Source of the DNA: an uncultured Prevotella sp.
GTDB taxonomy: Bacteria; Bacteroidota; Bacteroidia; Bacteroidales; Bacteroidaceae
Assembly: GCA_944320355.1 (NCBI GenBank)
Contig: CALUHC010000022.1
Coordinates: 87,114-151,113, forward strand
Direction of reading: 5' to 3'
DNA: 64,000 nucleotides
Each line of letters starts with the position of its first letter. The stretch's first letter is position 1. A model generated the notes under the pieces. It was not told the origin of the DNA. It worked only from the letters and a program-made list of their open reading frames with translations, and made no database searches. The position numbers were made by a program, and so were the translations under genes. Shown piece after piece: positions 54,010-61,927 of this stretch.

Positions 54010-55155
54010 ATGAAAAAGATTGTTTTTCTTTCTGTAATGGGGCTTGATGTAAATGTGTCTATAATAAAAAGATTGCGTGAGCGGTATGATGTATATTATA
54101 TATCATTAATGGCTAATGGCAAATCTTGTATTGGTGATGTAGAATTACATAAAAATATATCTGAGGCAACAGAAATACCTGCATATAAGTTAGTGTCAGA
54201 ATTTATTGATTTAAGCAAGACTTTTGTTGTGAGGCATGCGAAGGGGGTGAGTCTAGACAAACTAAAAATTGAATTTAGTGTATTAAAAAAAGTGATGTCT
54301 ATCAATCCTGATTGCATTCTTACAGATACAGTGCAATTGTATTATCTTTTATCCAGAGTTTTATATAGGAAGCGGGTTATATCAATTATTCATGATCCAT
54401 TTCCACATTCAGGTGAAGCGACTTTTTTGAGGAAAATTGGGGATAGATTATTGGTGAAATTAGGGGCTCGGTATATTTTGTTTAATGAGAACCAGCGAGA
54501 ACGTTTTATTCGTTTTTATAAGCTGAATCAATGCGATGTTTTTAATTCTTTTCTTAGTGCAAATGAAATACTACCTTTATTGAAACCAACTGGCATTTTG
54601 GAAGGGAATTCGAAAAAACTAAAAGTCTTGTTTTGGGGACGTATTTCTCCATATAAGGGGATTTATTATTTGTTGGAGGCTGTTATTAAATATATAAATG
54701 AATATGATGAAAACATAGATGTAATAATTGCGGGTAGGGGAAATTTTGACTTTGATAGGTCTAAATATGATGTTTATCCACAAATACATATAGACAATAA
54801 TTATTTGGACAGTCCGCGATTGGCAAGCTATTTGAAAGGTTGTGATATTGTGGTTTGTCCTTATACTGATGCAACACAGAGTGGAGTGGTAATGATGGCC
54901 TACTCATTGCGTAAGCCTGTTTTGGCAACGAATGTAGGAGGTCTGCCGGAAATGCTGGATTTTGGAAACTTGGGATTGTTGGTTTCTCCAAGAAATATAG
55001 ATGAGTTATATAAAGCTCTTGTATATATTAAAGAAAACCCTAATATATTGACGACGTTTTCAAAAGAAATAGAGAAGCAATATTCTAAAGGGGCGAGTAA
55101 GAGTTGGGAAGTTTCCGTAAAGGCATTTTATAAAGCAATAGATACATTAAAGTGA
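54010..55155 (+). CDS. GT4-family glycosyltransferase
   Basis: Retaining GT-B enzyme of 381 residues. The C-terminal donor-binding domain is clear (KKLKVLFWGRISPYKGIYYL about residue 200, VVCPYTDATQSGVVMMAYS with the acidic-switch replaced, and PVLATNVGGLPEMLDFG). The N-terminal acceptor domain is divergent. Starts 43 bp after the fusion gene. Sugar donor unknown. Confidence 0.85.
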   Translation: MKKIVFLSVMGLDVNVSIIKRLRERYDVYYISLMANGKSCIGDVELHKNISEATEIPAYKLVSEFIDLSKTFVVRHAKGVSLDKLKIEFSVLKKVMSINPDCILTDTVQLYYLLSRVLYRKRVISIIHDPFPHSGEATFLRKIGDRLLVKLGARYILFNENQRERFIRFYKLNQCDVFNSFLSANEILPLLKPTGILEGNSKKLKVLFWGRISPYKGIYYLLEAVIKYINEYDENIDVIIAGRGNFDFDRSKYDVYPQIHIDNNYLDSPRLASYLKGCDIVVCPYTDATQSGVVMMAYSLRKPVLATNVGGLPEMLDFGNLGLLVSPRNIDELYKALVYIKENPNILTTFSKEIEKQYSKGASKSWEVSVKAFYKAIDTLK

Positions 55156-55204
55156 CTTTTGTTATATTTTATGGTTTATTAGGGAATGATATAAATACCG
55201 TTGT

Positions 55205-56022
55205 ATGGCAGTGTTACCAAATAACTACATTCATTTTTCTGTCGATGATGTTGTTGGAGTTTTTGAGGAATTGACTTCACGAAAGCCTTCTTCTATATTT
55301 GATATTCCTTTTTGGGGGTATTTTAAGAAACTGCATGATGAATTCTATATTGTATTAAGTTGTTATTGCTTTTTTTGTAATGATAAATTCTCGTTGTCTT
55401 GTTGTACTACAAGTTATAAAGAAGAATTTGAAGAGAATGCAGATTGGCTAAGATTTGGATTTCATGGCTTTTCTGGCAGGGAGAATTTTGAATTGCAGGA
55501 TGTTGGATTGTCTTTATGGCAATATATAACAACCATGAGTTCCTTGGAAAGGATAGTCGGTAAAAGGTCATTGGATTATTTCCCAAGACTACATGGGTTC
55601 GCTGCAAACAAGGATTTAATAAACTCAATGGTGTGTGCGCAATATCCATTATTGGGCTTGTTGGCTGCGGATGATGGTCGTGTGTCTTATGGCTTAAATT
55701 CTAAGGAGAATATAATGCTACAGTGTCAAGGATGGCTGAAGTTGTCAAACGTGCTGATTTTGAAGACAACACAAAGGTTGGAGAATCTTTCTATAAGATG
55801 TGTTCTTCGTTATTTCCCCCCCCCCCCCACACACACACACCACCACACACATACATTGTAAATAGTATTGTTTTATTTTTTACTCACGAATGGATATTTT
55901 ATCCTAAGTCGGTTAAGGTAAAAGTCAAGAGATATTTAGTACAGATGCTATTGCGAATTATATGCGCTTTTTATTTTAAGCGTGGTTATCGTTTTGGCTT
56001 TCCAATGGATTTATTAAATTAA
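55205..56022 (+). CDS. polysaccharide-deacetylase-like gene, frame-shifted at a poly-C/(AC)n tract (phase-variable?)
   Basis: From ATG 55205 the frame encodes a NodB-like deacetylase-type protein (IHFSVDDVVGVFEELTSR, LRFGFHGFSG, LLAADDGRVSYGL, LKTTQRLENLS) up to residue 204. There 13 C residues and an (AC)n tract (55816-55855) lead to a stop at 55859. The natural C-terminus, NSIVLFFTHEWIFYPKSVKV to the end MDLLN at 56022, is in another frame. Adding one C, or losing one AC, joins the halves into 272 residues. It therefore looks like an OFF state of a slipped-strand phase-variable gene in a capsule locus; a sequencing slip in the tract is the alternative. The radical SAM gene follows 20 bp later. 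Confidence 0.75.
55816..55855. repeat. Simple-sequence contingency tract: C13 then (AC)n
   Basis: 13 consecutive C (55816-55828), six AC units (55829-55840), then interrupted CAC/AC repeats up to about 55850. It lies inside the deacetylase-like gene, in a region otherwise AT-rich, so it stands out. Confidence 0.9.
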
Positions 56023-56041
56023 AATAGGATTATAGAGAGAC

Positions 56042-57163
56042 ATGGACAAGATGAAGCGTTTTATAGATTGTGGAGTTGGTACGTTTGCTTGTAATCTTAG
56101 GTGCCATTATTGTTATGTTGCGCAGAATTTTTTGTTTACACAAAAAGTTCCAACATTTAAGTACCCTCCGGCACTTATAGGTAAAGCCTTGTCAAAGGAA
56201 CGCCTTGGCGGTGTTTGTATGTTTAATATATGTGCTTCAGGGGAAACTTTGATACCTCATGAAATTGTAGAATATGTGAGGGCAATATTGGCACAAGGGC
56301 ATTATGTTATGATTGTTACAAATGGGATGCTTACAAAACGAATTAAAGAGTTTGCCGAGTTCCCCGAAGAATATAGAAAGCGGCTTTTCTTTAAGGTGTC
56401 GTTTCACTACTTGGAATTGAAGCGTCTGAATAAGTTTGATTTGTTTTTCGCAAACATTGATTTGATGCGAGAGATGAAGGCATCTTTTACGATAGAGGTT
56501 ACTCCATCTGATGAATTGATTCCTTATATAGATGAGCTAAAAGAAATATCTTTAAAAAGATTGGGCGCCTTACCTCATATTACTGTTGCTCGTGATGAGA
56601 GTAAGCCGGATTATCCGCTTCTTACAAAGTTGTCCAAAGAAGATTATATAAAAACATGGGGGCAATTTGATTCAAAGATGTTTGATTTTAAGATGAGTGT
56701 ATTCGGGCAAAAACGGAACGAGTATTGTTATGCTGGAAATTGGACTTGCACATTGAATCTTTTGACGGGAACAATGAAACAATGCTATATGACAAATTAT
56801 TTTACGAATATTTATAAGCATCCTAATAAGCCTATAAAGTTTGTAAATATAGGGAAGGGATGTAAAGCTCCGCATTGTCATAATGCACATGCTTTTTTAT
56901 GCTTTGGAGCAATTCCAGAACTTAAAACCCCATATTATTATGAGTTACGAAATAGGGTATGTGTGGATGGTACAGAATGGTTACAACCGGAAATGAAGGC
57001 ATTCATGTCATGTAAGCTGGAAGAAGAGAATGAGCAATCTCGACCGTTGAGCGATGTGATTATAAATAAATTTTATGGTTTTGTTTATTTTATCTTTTGG
57101 AATATTAGAAATGCCGTTAAAATGATAGATAAAAGTTATAAACCAAGTGAACGGCATAAGTGA
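56042..57163 (+). CDS. radical SAM protein in the polysaccharide locus
   Basis: A 373-residue radical S-adenosylmethionine enzyme. The 4Fe-4S motif CNLRCHYC (Cx3Cx2C, about residues 18-25) sits in FACNLRCHYCYVAQNF, followed by the SAM-binding GETLIPHEIVEYVR region (about 69). The C-terminal half has further cysteines (YCYAGNWTCTL, KQCYMT, CKAPHCHNAHAFLCF) that could bind an auxiliary cluster, like SPASM domains. Nothing in sequence gives the substrate. Its place between the deacetylase-like gene and a pyruvyl transferase suggests sugar or lipid-linked glycan modification; that is inference. Confidence 0.8.
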   Translation: MDKMKRFIDCGVGTFACNLRCHYCYVAQNFLFTQKVPTFKYPPALIGKALSKERLGGVCMFNICASGETLIPHEIVEYVRAILAQGHYVMIVTNGMLTKRIKEFAEFPEEYRKRLFFKVSFHYLELKRLNKFDLFFANIDLMREMKASFTIEVTPSDELIPYIDELKEISLKRLGALPHITVARDESKPDYPLLTKLSKEDYIKTWGQFDSKMFDFKMSVFGQKRNEYCYAGNWTCTLNLLTGTMKQCYMTNYFTNIYKHPNKPIKFVNIGKGCKAPHCHNAHAFLCFGAIPELKTPYYYELRNRVCVDGTEWLQPEMKAFMSCKLEEENEQSRPLSDVIINKFYGFVYFIFWNIRNAVKMIDKSYKPSERHK

Positions 57164-57172
57164 TAGTCGTCA

Positions 57173-58111
57173 ATGGATAAGATAAATTCTTTGCAAGTAT
57201 TGGCGAATGAGAGGCTTGCTACGTTACTTCGCCAAAAATGTATTTTGTTGGATGCCCCTTATTATCATAATATAGGTGATGTTTTGATATGGGCAGGAAC
57301 GCAAAGTTTTATAGAAACCAATGGGATTCGTTGTTTATATACAGCATCTTATGAGACTTGTACATTCCCTAAGATAAGTGAGGATGTGGTGGTTTTGTTC
57401 AATGGCGGAGGAAATCTCGGTGATCTTTATCATGAACATGTAGAGTTTCTAAAGGCTGTTGTGCGGCATTACCCAAATAATCGGATAATTGTTTTGCCGC
57501 AAACGGTTTATTATGGAGATAAGGCTGTAATGGATTCCGATTTTGAGTTTTTGGCACGGCACGACGATTTTTATTTTTGTGCTCGAGATAAAGTCGTATT
57601 TGAAAGTTTGAAAAACTATTTTGGCAGTAAAACTCTTCTTGTTCCGGATATGGCTTTCTGCATTGATTTTGCAAGACTGAAGCCTTACTTACTTCCCATT
57701 TCAAGAGATAAGCTTGTTATTGATAGAATTGATTGCGAGAAAGGAGGAGGGCAATTGTGTGTAGATGGTGATGTTTCAGATTGGCCGGTGTTTGAGCATT
57801 CATTCAGAAAATCAACTTTTGTAAATAAATTATTCAAGCGTGTGTCAGATTTAAGAATTCCAGTTCTTTCGAAATTTTGCAATCTTATATGGAATTGGTA
57901 TGCTTCGTCTTATTTTCAAAAGGCAATGATAAAAGAGGGAGTTCGGTTTATATCTCCATATAAGCGGGTAGAGACCACAAGGCTTCATGGTGCGATATTG
58001 TCAATATTGTTGGGCAAAGAAGTTGTGTTGGTAGATAACTCTTACGGGAAAAACAAGAATTTCTATGACACATGGCTGTCTGGTTTTGATAATGTTTCAT
58101 TAAAGGATTGA
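57173..58111 (+). CDS. polysaccharide pyruvyl transferase family protein (second)
   Basis: A 312-residue protein of the pyruvyl transferase superfamily, closer in layout to EpsI/EpsO types than the one at 50115. Features are DAPYYHNIGDVLIWAGTQSF (about residue 29), LFNGGGNLGDLYHEHVEFLK (about 76) and the C-terminal TTRLHGAILSILLGKEVVLV with the conserved Arg-Leu-His. It starts 9 bp after the radical SAM gene. Confidence 0.82.
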   Translation: MDKINSLQVLANERLATLLRQKCILLDAPYYHNIGDVLIWAGTQSFIETNGIRCLYTASYETCTFPKISEDVVVLFNGGGNLGDLYHEHVEFLKAVVRHYPNNRIIVLPQTVYYGDKAVMDSDFEFLARHDDFYFCARDKVVFESLKNYFGSKTLLVPDMAFCIDFARLKPYLLPISRDKLVIDRIDCEKGGGQLCVDGDVSDWPVFEHSFRKSTFVNKLFKRVSDLRIPVLSKFCNLIWNWYASSYFQKAMIKEGVRFISPYKRVETTRLHGAILSILLGKEVVLVDNSYGKNKNFYDTWLSGFDNVSLKD

Positions 58112-58125
58112 TTAATTCTTTTTGT

Positions 58126-59085
58126 ATGAAGTTTTCATTGATATTGCCGGTTTATAATGTCGAGGATTATTTAGGCAAGTGCATTGAGAGTTGCTTGAAT
58201 CAGAACTTGCCTCATGCGGAATATGAGATAATCGTGGTAGTTGATGGTTCGCCGGATAGGTCGATAGATATAGCGCGGCATTATCAGCGCGAGCATCCAA
58301 ATATAAAGATTATAGAAAGAGATAATGGAGGGTTGAGTGCAGCGCGTAATACAGGTCTGGCGCATGCTGTTGGAGAATATGTTTGGTTTATAGATTCGGA
58401 TGATTATATTGAGCTAAATGTCTTGGCTCAAATTTACAATATTCTTAGCGAAAAAGAACTCGAAGCCTTGTGGTTAGATTGGAGGTGCTTGGATGAGGCC
58501 GGAAAAGTGTTGCCAGATTATTCACCCCATTGTCATAAAAAAGATTTTTCTGTCATGTCTGGCATTGACTTTATGTCAAAGGTTCTGAATAATTACCTTT
58601 TTGCTTGGTCGTTTATTTATAAGCGTTCTTTTCTTGTTGAAAATGGTTTGCGATTTACAGAAGGTTTGTATTATGAGGACAGTGACTTTGCGTTTAGGTC
58701 ATTGCCAATGTTAAAACGTATTCGCTATTTTAGTAAGGTAAGTTATAATTATCTGCAGCGCAAAACAAGTATTACGCATACAGTTGACATGGAAAAGATA
58801 AATTCAATATTTACAAATTGTGATGCTTTTTATGCGGCTTACATATCTTGTCCATTGATACTTAAGAGATTCTATCATCTGTGTTTTTCTTCTTTTTATT
58901 TATTTGCAATAAAAGAAGTTGTAAAATCTCGTAATAGTGAATATAGAATTGTTTTATTGGAGCATAGTAAGGCTAAAAGATATGGTAAGGTTATGTTGGC
59001 CGGAAACTTAAAAACTAAAATAATTGCCATTGTCCTTAATTTGTGTGGCTTGGAATTTTGCATGAAATTATTGTCACTGTTTTAA
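58126..59085 (+). CDS. GT2-family glycosyltransferase
   Basis: Inverting GT-A transferase of 319 residues from ATG 58126 (a TTG at 58108 overlaps the previous stop, but the ATG puts FSLILPVYNVEDYLGKCIES at the very start, as usual). DXD-type motif in WFIDSDDYIEL (about residue 92). The C-terminal 90 residues contain a hydrophobic helix near FYHLCFSSFYLFAIKE. Acceptor and donor unknown. Confidence 0.87.
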   Translation: MKFSLILPVYNVEDYLGKCIESCLNQNLPHAEYEIIVVVDGSPDRSIDIARHYQREHPNIKIIERDNGGLSAARNTGLAHAVGEYVWFIDSDDYIELNVLAQIYNILSEKELEALWLDWRCLDEAGKVLPDYSPHCHKKDFSVMSGIDFMSKVLNNYLFAWSFIYKRSFLVENGLRFTEGLYYEDSDFAFRSLPMLKRIRYFSKVSYNYLQRKTSITHTVDMEKINSIFTNCDAFYAAYISCPLILKRFYHLCFSSFYLFAIKEVVKSRNSEYRIVLLEHSKAKRYGKVMLAGNLKTKIIAIVLNLCGLEFCMKLLSLF

Positions 59086-59227
59086 TCGTATGCGTCCAAA
59101 ACAGACGTATTGCCCCAATAAAAGCCTATGATTACCGAATCAATTACGAAGATGTCAATATCATTCTTTATGAACAGCGCAAGATTTCTTTGGAAAAGAT
59201 ACAATCCATTTTGTCAGTTTTACATAC
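59086..59227. other. Junction region with possible gene remnant
   Basis: Between the AT-rich GT2 gene and the GC-richer GT4 gene. An open frame ending at 59231 encodes YDYRINYEDVNIILYEQRKI and a short tail that ends in a TGA overlapping the next ATG. It reads like the C-terminus of a lost gene, but I cannot assign a family. This is where base composition changes. Confidence 0.4.
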
Positions 59228-60463
59228 ATGAAAGTCCTTCTTATTGACGTTTACAACTATAACAAAGGTGGGGCAGAGACTGTGTGCTTCAATACTGGCC
59301 GTCTGTTGGAGGAACACGGCCACGAAGTCGTTTACTTCACGCTGAAATGGAAAGCCAACCGCCCTTCGCCTTACTGCAAGTATTTCCCAGAGTCCAAGGA
59401 GACGCGGCGTGGCCCATTGAGGCAACTCAAGAATATGATAAATTACTTTTATCATTTTGAAGCCGCAAAGAAGATAGAACAACTGGTACAGGACGAACAT
59501 CCGGACATTGCCCATATCCATTTGATGTGGGGGCAAATCACTCCCTCGATATTTCCCGTGTTGCGGAGATACGGCATCCCGATTTTGTTCACAGTCCATG
59601 ATTACCGCATAGTATGCCCGGCATATACTTTTCGTGACGGCAGCGGCAGGATATGCGAGGAGTGCCGCGGCAGGCATTTCTATCATTGTTTCACCCACAG
59701 ATGCTGCAAGGGCAGCCGGGCGATGAGCGCGGTGATGGCAGCCGAGCAATATTTCCGCAACGCATTTTTCAATCCGGCCAAATACATCGACGGTTTCGTC
59801 TATGTGAGCAACTTCGCCAAGGAAATGCAGGAGAAGTATATGCAGGCGGTGAAGGCTAAGCCGAACATCACGCTCTATAACTTCTCGACATCCATCGCAG
59901 AAGAGCCAAAAGCGATGCCGCAGGAACGCTATTTCATGTTCTTCGGCCGCCTGTCATACGAGAAAGGTGTGATGACGTTGCTCCGCTCGTTTAAGGATTT
60001 GCCTCATTGCCGCCTGAAAATTGTAGGAACAGGTCCGAAAGAGGGTGAGCTTAGAGCCTTTGCAAGGGATAACGGTATGCAGAATGTGGCGTTCCTCGGT
60101 TACAAGACGGGTAAAGAACTGACGGACTTGGTAAGCAATGCTTATTTCGTGGTCGTTCCGTCCGAGTGGTACGAGAACAACCCGATGACTGTCATTGAGT
60201 CCTATTCTGTCGGTACGCCTGTGATAGGGGCGAGGATAGGGGGTATCCCGGAGATTGTCATCGATGGCATTACCGGCTATCAGTTCGAGAGCGGCAACGC
60301 GGACGACTTGCGGGAAAAGCTGGCGGAGGCAGCCGGCTTGCTTGCCGGCGAATATACCGCATTGAGCAGAAACTCCATCTCCTTTGCCCGCAAGAATCTC
60401 AGCAAAGAGAGTTATTGGATGAGGTTGGAGGCCTTTTATCGTCGTTTTGTCGCGGCCGACTGA
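59228..60463 (+). CDS. GT4-family glycosyltransferase
   Basis: A 411-residue GT-B transferase. N-terminal DVYNYNKGGAETVCFNTGRL (about residue 7) and HIHLMWGQITPSIFPVLRR; C-terminal MFFGRLSYEKGVMTLLRSF (about 238), VVVPSEWYENNPMTVIESYS with the conserved Glu pair and TPVIGARIGGIPEIV. A Cys-rich insert (CEECRGRHFYHCFTHRCCKG, about 140-160), seen in a subset of GT4 enzymes, may bind metal. Codon use returns to the GC-rich host style. Confidence 0.9.
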   Translation: MKVLLIDVYNYNKGGAETVCFNTGRLLEEHGHEVVYFTLKWKANRPSPYCKYFPESKETRRGPLRQLKNMINYFYHFEAAKKIEQLVQDEHPDIAHIHLMWGQITPSIFPVLRRYGIPILFTVHDYRIVCPAYTFRDGSGRICEECRGRHFYHCFTHRCCKGSRAMSAVMAAEQYFRNAFFNPAKYIDGFVYVSNFAKEMQEKYMQAVKAKPNITLYNFSTSIAEEPKAMPQERYFMFFGRLSYEKGVMTLLRSFKDLPHCRLKIVGTGPKEGELRAFARDNGMQNVAFLGYKTGKELTDLVSNAYFVVVPSEWYENNPMTVIESYSVGTPVIGARIGGIPEIVIDGITGYQFESGNADDLREKLAEAAGLLAGEYTALSRNSISFARKNLSKESYWMRLEAFYRRFVAAD

Positions 60464-60469
60464 TTTCGG

Positions 60470-60580
60470 CTATTTGATTCTTCTGCCCTTGAGCAGCAGC
60501 CACAATGCGGACAGGGCCGAGAGGACGGCAATCCCGGCGTATTGCACGGCTTCTCTTATCGATGTCTTGTTGTTCTTCAT
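60470..60580 (-). CDS. 36-residue single-pass membrane protein
   Basis: Short ORF MKNNKTSIREAVQYAG followed by a hydrophobic segment (IAVLSALSALWLLL) and a basic end KGRRIK. It has its own promoter: TAATTTTG on the - strand at 60607-60614, about 27 bp before the start. It lies antisense between two glycosyltransferase genes. I do not recognise the family; membrane-embedded, positive-inside topology would put the tail in the cytoplasm. Confidence 0.5.
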   Translation of the reverse strand: MKNNKTSIREAVQYAGIAVLSALSALWLLLKGRRIK

Positions 60581-60606
60581 CCGATGCGTTTTAGCTGTCT
60601 GTGGTG

Positions 60607-60614
60607 CAAAATTA
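60607..60614 (-). promoter_or_regulatory. Promoter box for the 36-residue ORF
   Basis: TAATTTTG on the - strand fits TAnnTTTG; its -33 region would fall inside the adjacent family C repeat. Confidence 0.45.
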
Positions 60615-60627
60615 CATATTTATTTAT

Positions 60628-60733
60628 GAATGTCCGCAAGTTGCCAAGCTGTTTTTTCTAAGGCTTCACTTGTCCCCTCCTTTTGCAAAATGGGGGGAGA
60701 TGTGTACGTCGAGTCGGCGAAATGCGGACATTC
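60628..60733. repeat. Repeat family C, copy 3 (106 bp, short form)
   Basis: Ends GAATGTCCGCAAGTTGCCAA and GCGAAATGCGGACATTC. Internal block CTTGTCCCCTCCTTTTGC as in copy 2, with most of the middle deleted. Confidence 0.7.
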
Positions 60734-60761
60734 ATTATTTATTTTCTTATTCTGAGACTTT

Positions 60762-61871
60762 ATGAAGATTGTTGTTACCGGCACGCGCGGCATCCCAAAC
60801 GTGATGGGCGGTGTTGAGACGCATTGCGAGGAGCTGTTCCCGAGAATGGCCAGGCGTGGCTTTGACGTCACCGTTGTGCGCAGAAGTGATTATGTAAAGG
60901 ACGGCCTGAAGGAATGGGAAGGGGTGAAGCTGGTGGACATCGACAGTCCGAAGCGGAAGTCTTTCGAGGCCATCATCCACACGTTCCGTGCCATAAACGA
61001 GGCGAAGCGGATGGGGGCGGACGTCGTGCACATCCATGCCATAGGCCCGGCTCTTCTCGTTCCATACGCCAGGATGCTCGGCATGAGGGTGGTGTTCACC
61101 CACCACGGCCCTGACTATGATCGCGACAAGTGGGGCATGGCGGCCAAGGTGATGTTGAAGCTCGGAGAGCGCATGGGGTGTATGTTTGCCGATGAGGTGA
61201 TTGTCATATCCGATGTCATCCGCAACTTGATAAAGAGGAAGTATGGCCGCACAAGCCATGTCCACCTGATATATAACGGAGTGTCACGGCCGGAGGTGTG
61301 CGACTACCCTGAATATTTCAGCGAACTTGGCATAGAGAAGGGCAAGTACATCCTCGGCATGTGCCGCTTTGTGCCGGAGAAGAACCTGCACCACCTCGTT
61401 GCCGCGTTCGCTCAGGTTAAGGCAGAGGAATTAAGAGGCAAGAAAGATAGCGGCATAAGGCTGGTGCTTGCCGGCGACACGGACTTTGAGGATGATTATT
61501 CGCGGGGGCTGAAGGAGATGGCGCGTAAGAACGGTGTCATTCTTACGGGCTTTATCAAGGGCAAGAAGCTGCATTCGCTGTTGACGAATTGCCGTGCTTA
61601 CTGCCTGCCGTCAAGCCATGAGGGTCTGCCCATTGCCCTTCTCGAAGCGATGAGTTATGGGGTGAGGGTTGTCGTCAGCGACATTCCGGCAAACCTGGAA
61701 GTGGGTCTGGCAGATGGGGATTATTTCCCCGTTGGCAATGTTGAGGCTTTGGCGGAGAAACTGAAGGGTGTCATCGGACAACCGGTGCGACGCATCGACT
61801 ACGACATGGCGAAGTACGACTGGGAGAAGATTGCCGACCGGGTGGCAGAGGTCTATCGTGGAGAATGCTGA
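60762..61871 (+). CDS. GT4-family glycosyltransferase (DUF1972/rhamnosyltransferase-like)
   Basis: A 369-residue GT-B enzyme. N-terminal VVTGTRGIPNVMGGVETHCE (about residue 4) is the motif of the DUF1972-type subgroup that includes rhamnosyltransferases and capsule GTs; VVFTHHGPDYDRDKWG and VISDVIRNLIKRKYGR follow. The C-terminal donor domain has CRFVPEKNLHHLVAAFAQ (about 206) and LPSSHEGLPIALLEAMSYG (about 287). It is the last enzyme of the polysaccharide locus and ends 56 bp before the convergent MgtC gene. Confidence 0.9.
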   Translation: MKIVVTGTRGIPNVMGGVETHCEELFPRMARRGFDVTVVRRSDYVKDGLKEWEGVKLVDIDSPKRKSFEAIIHTFRAINEAKRMGADVVHIHAIGPALLVPYARMLGMRVVFTHHGPDYDRDKWGMAAKVMLKLGERMGCMFADEVIVISDVIRNLIKRKYGRTSHVHLIYNGVSRPEVCDYPEYFSELGIEKGKYILGMCRFVPEKNLHHLVAAFAQVKAEELRGKKDSGIRLVLAGDTDFEDDYSRGLKEMARKNGVILTGFIKGKKLHSLLTNCRAYCLPSSHEGLPIALLEAMSYGVRVVVSDIPANLEVGLADGDYFPVGNVEALAEKLKGVIGQPVRRIDYDMAKYDWEKIADRVAEVYRGEC

Positions 61872-61927
61872 CCGCGGCTTGCGCGTTGGCGCTGTGAGAG
61901 GGGCTTCTCTCTCGTCAGGAAGCCTTC

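Noticed and set aside
55723-56022. Separate small gene downstream of the deacetylase-like ORF
   Set aside because: Its only family-like part (FFTHEW to the end) is the expected C-terminus of the gene upstream; the N-terminal half is an out-of-frame reading of that gene.
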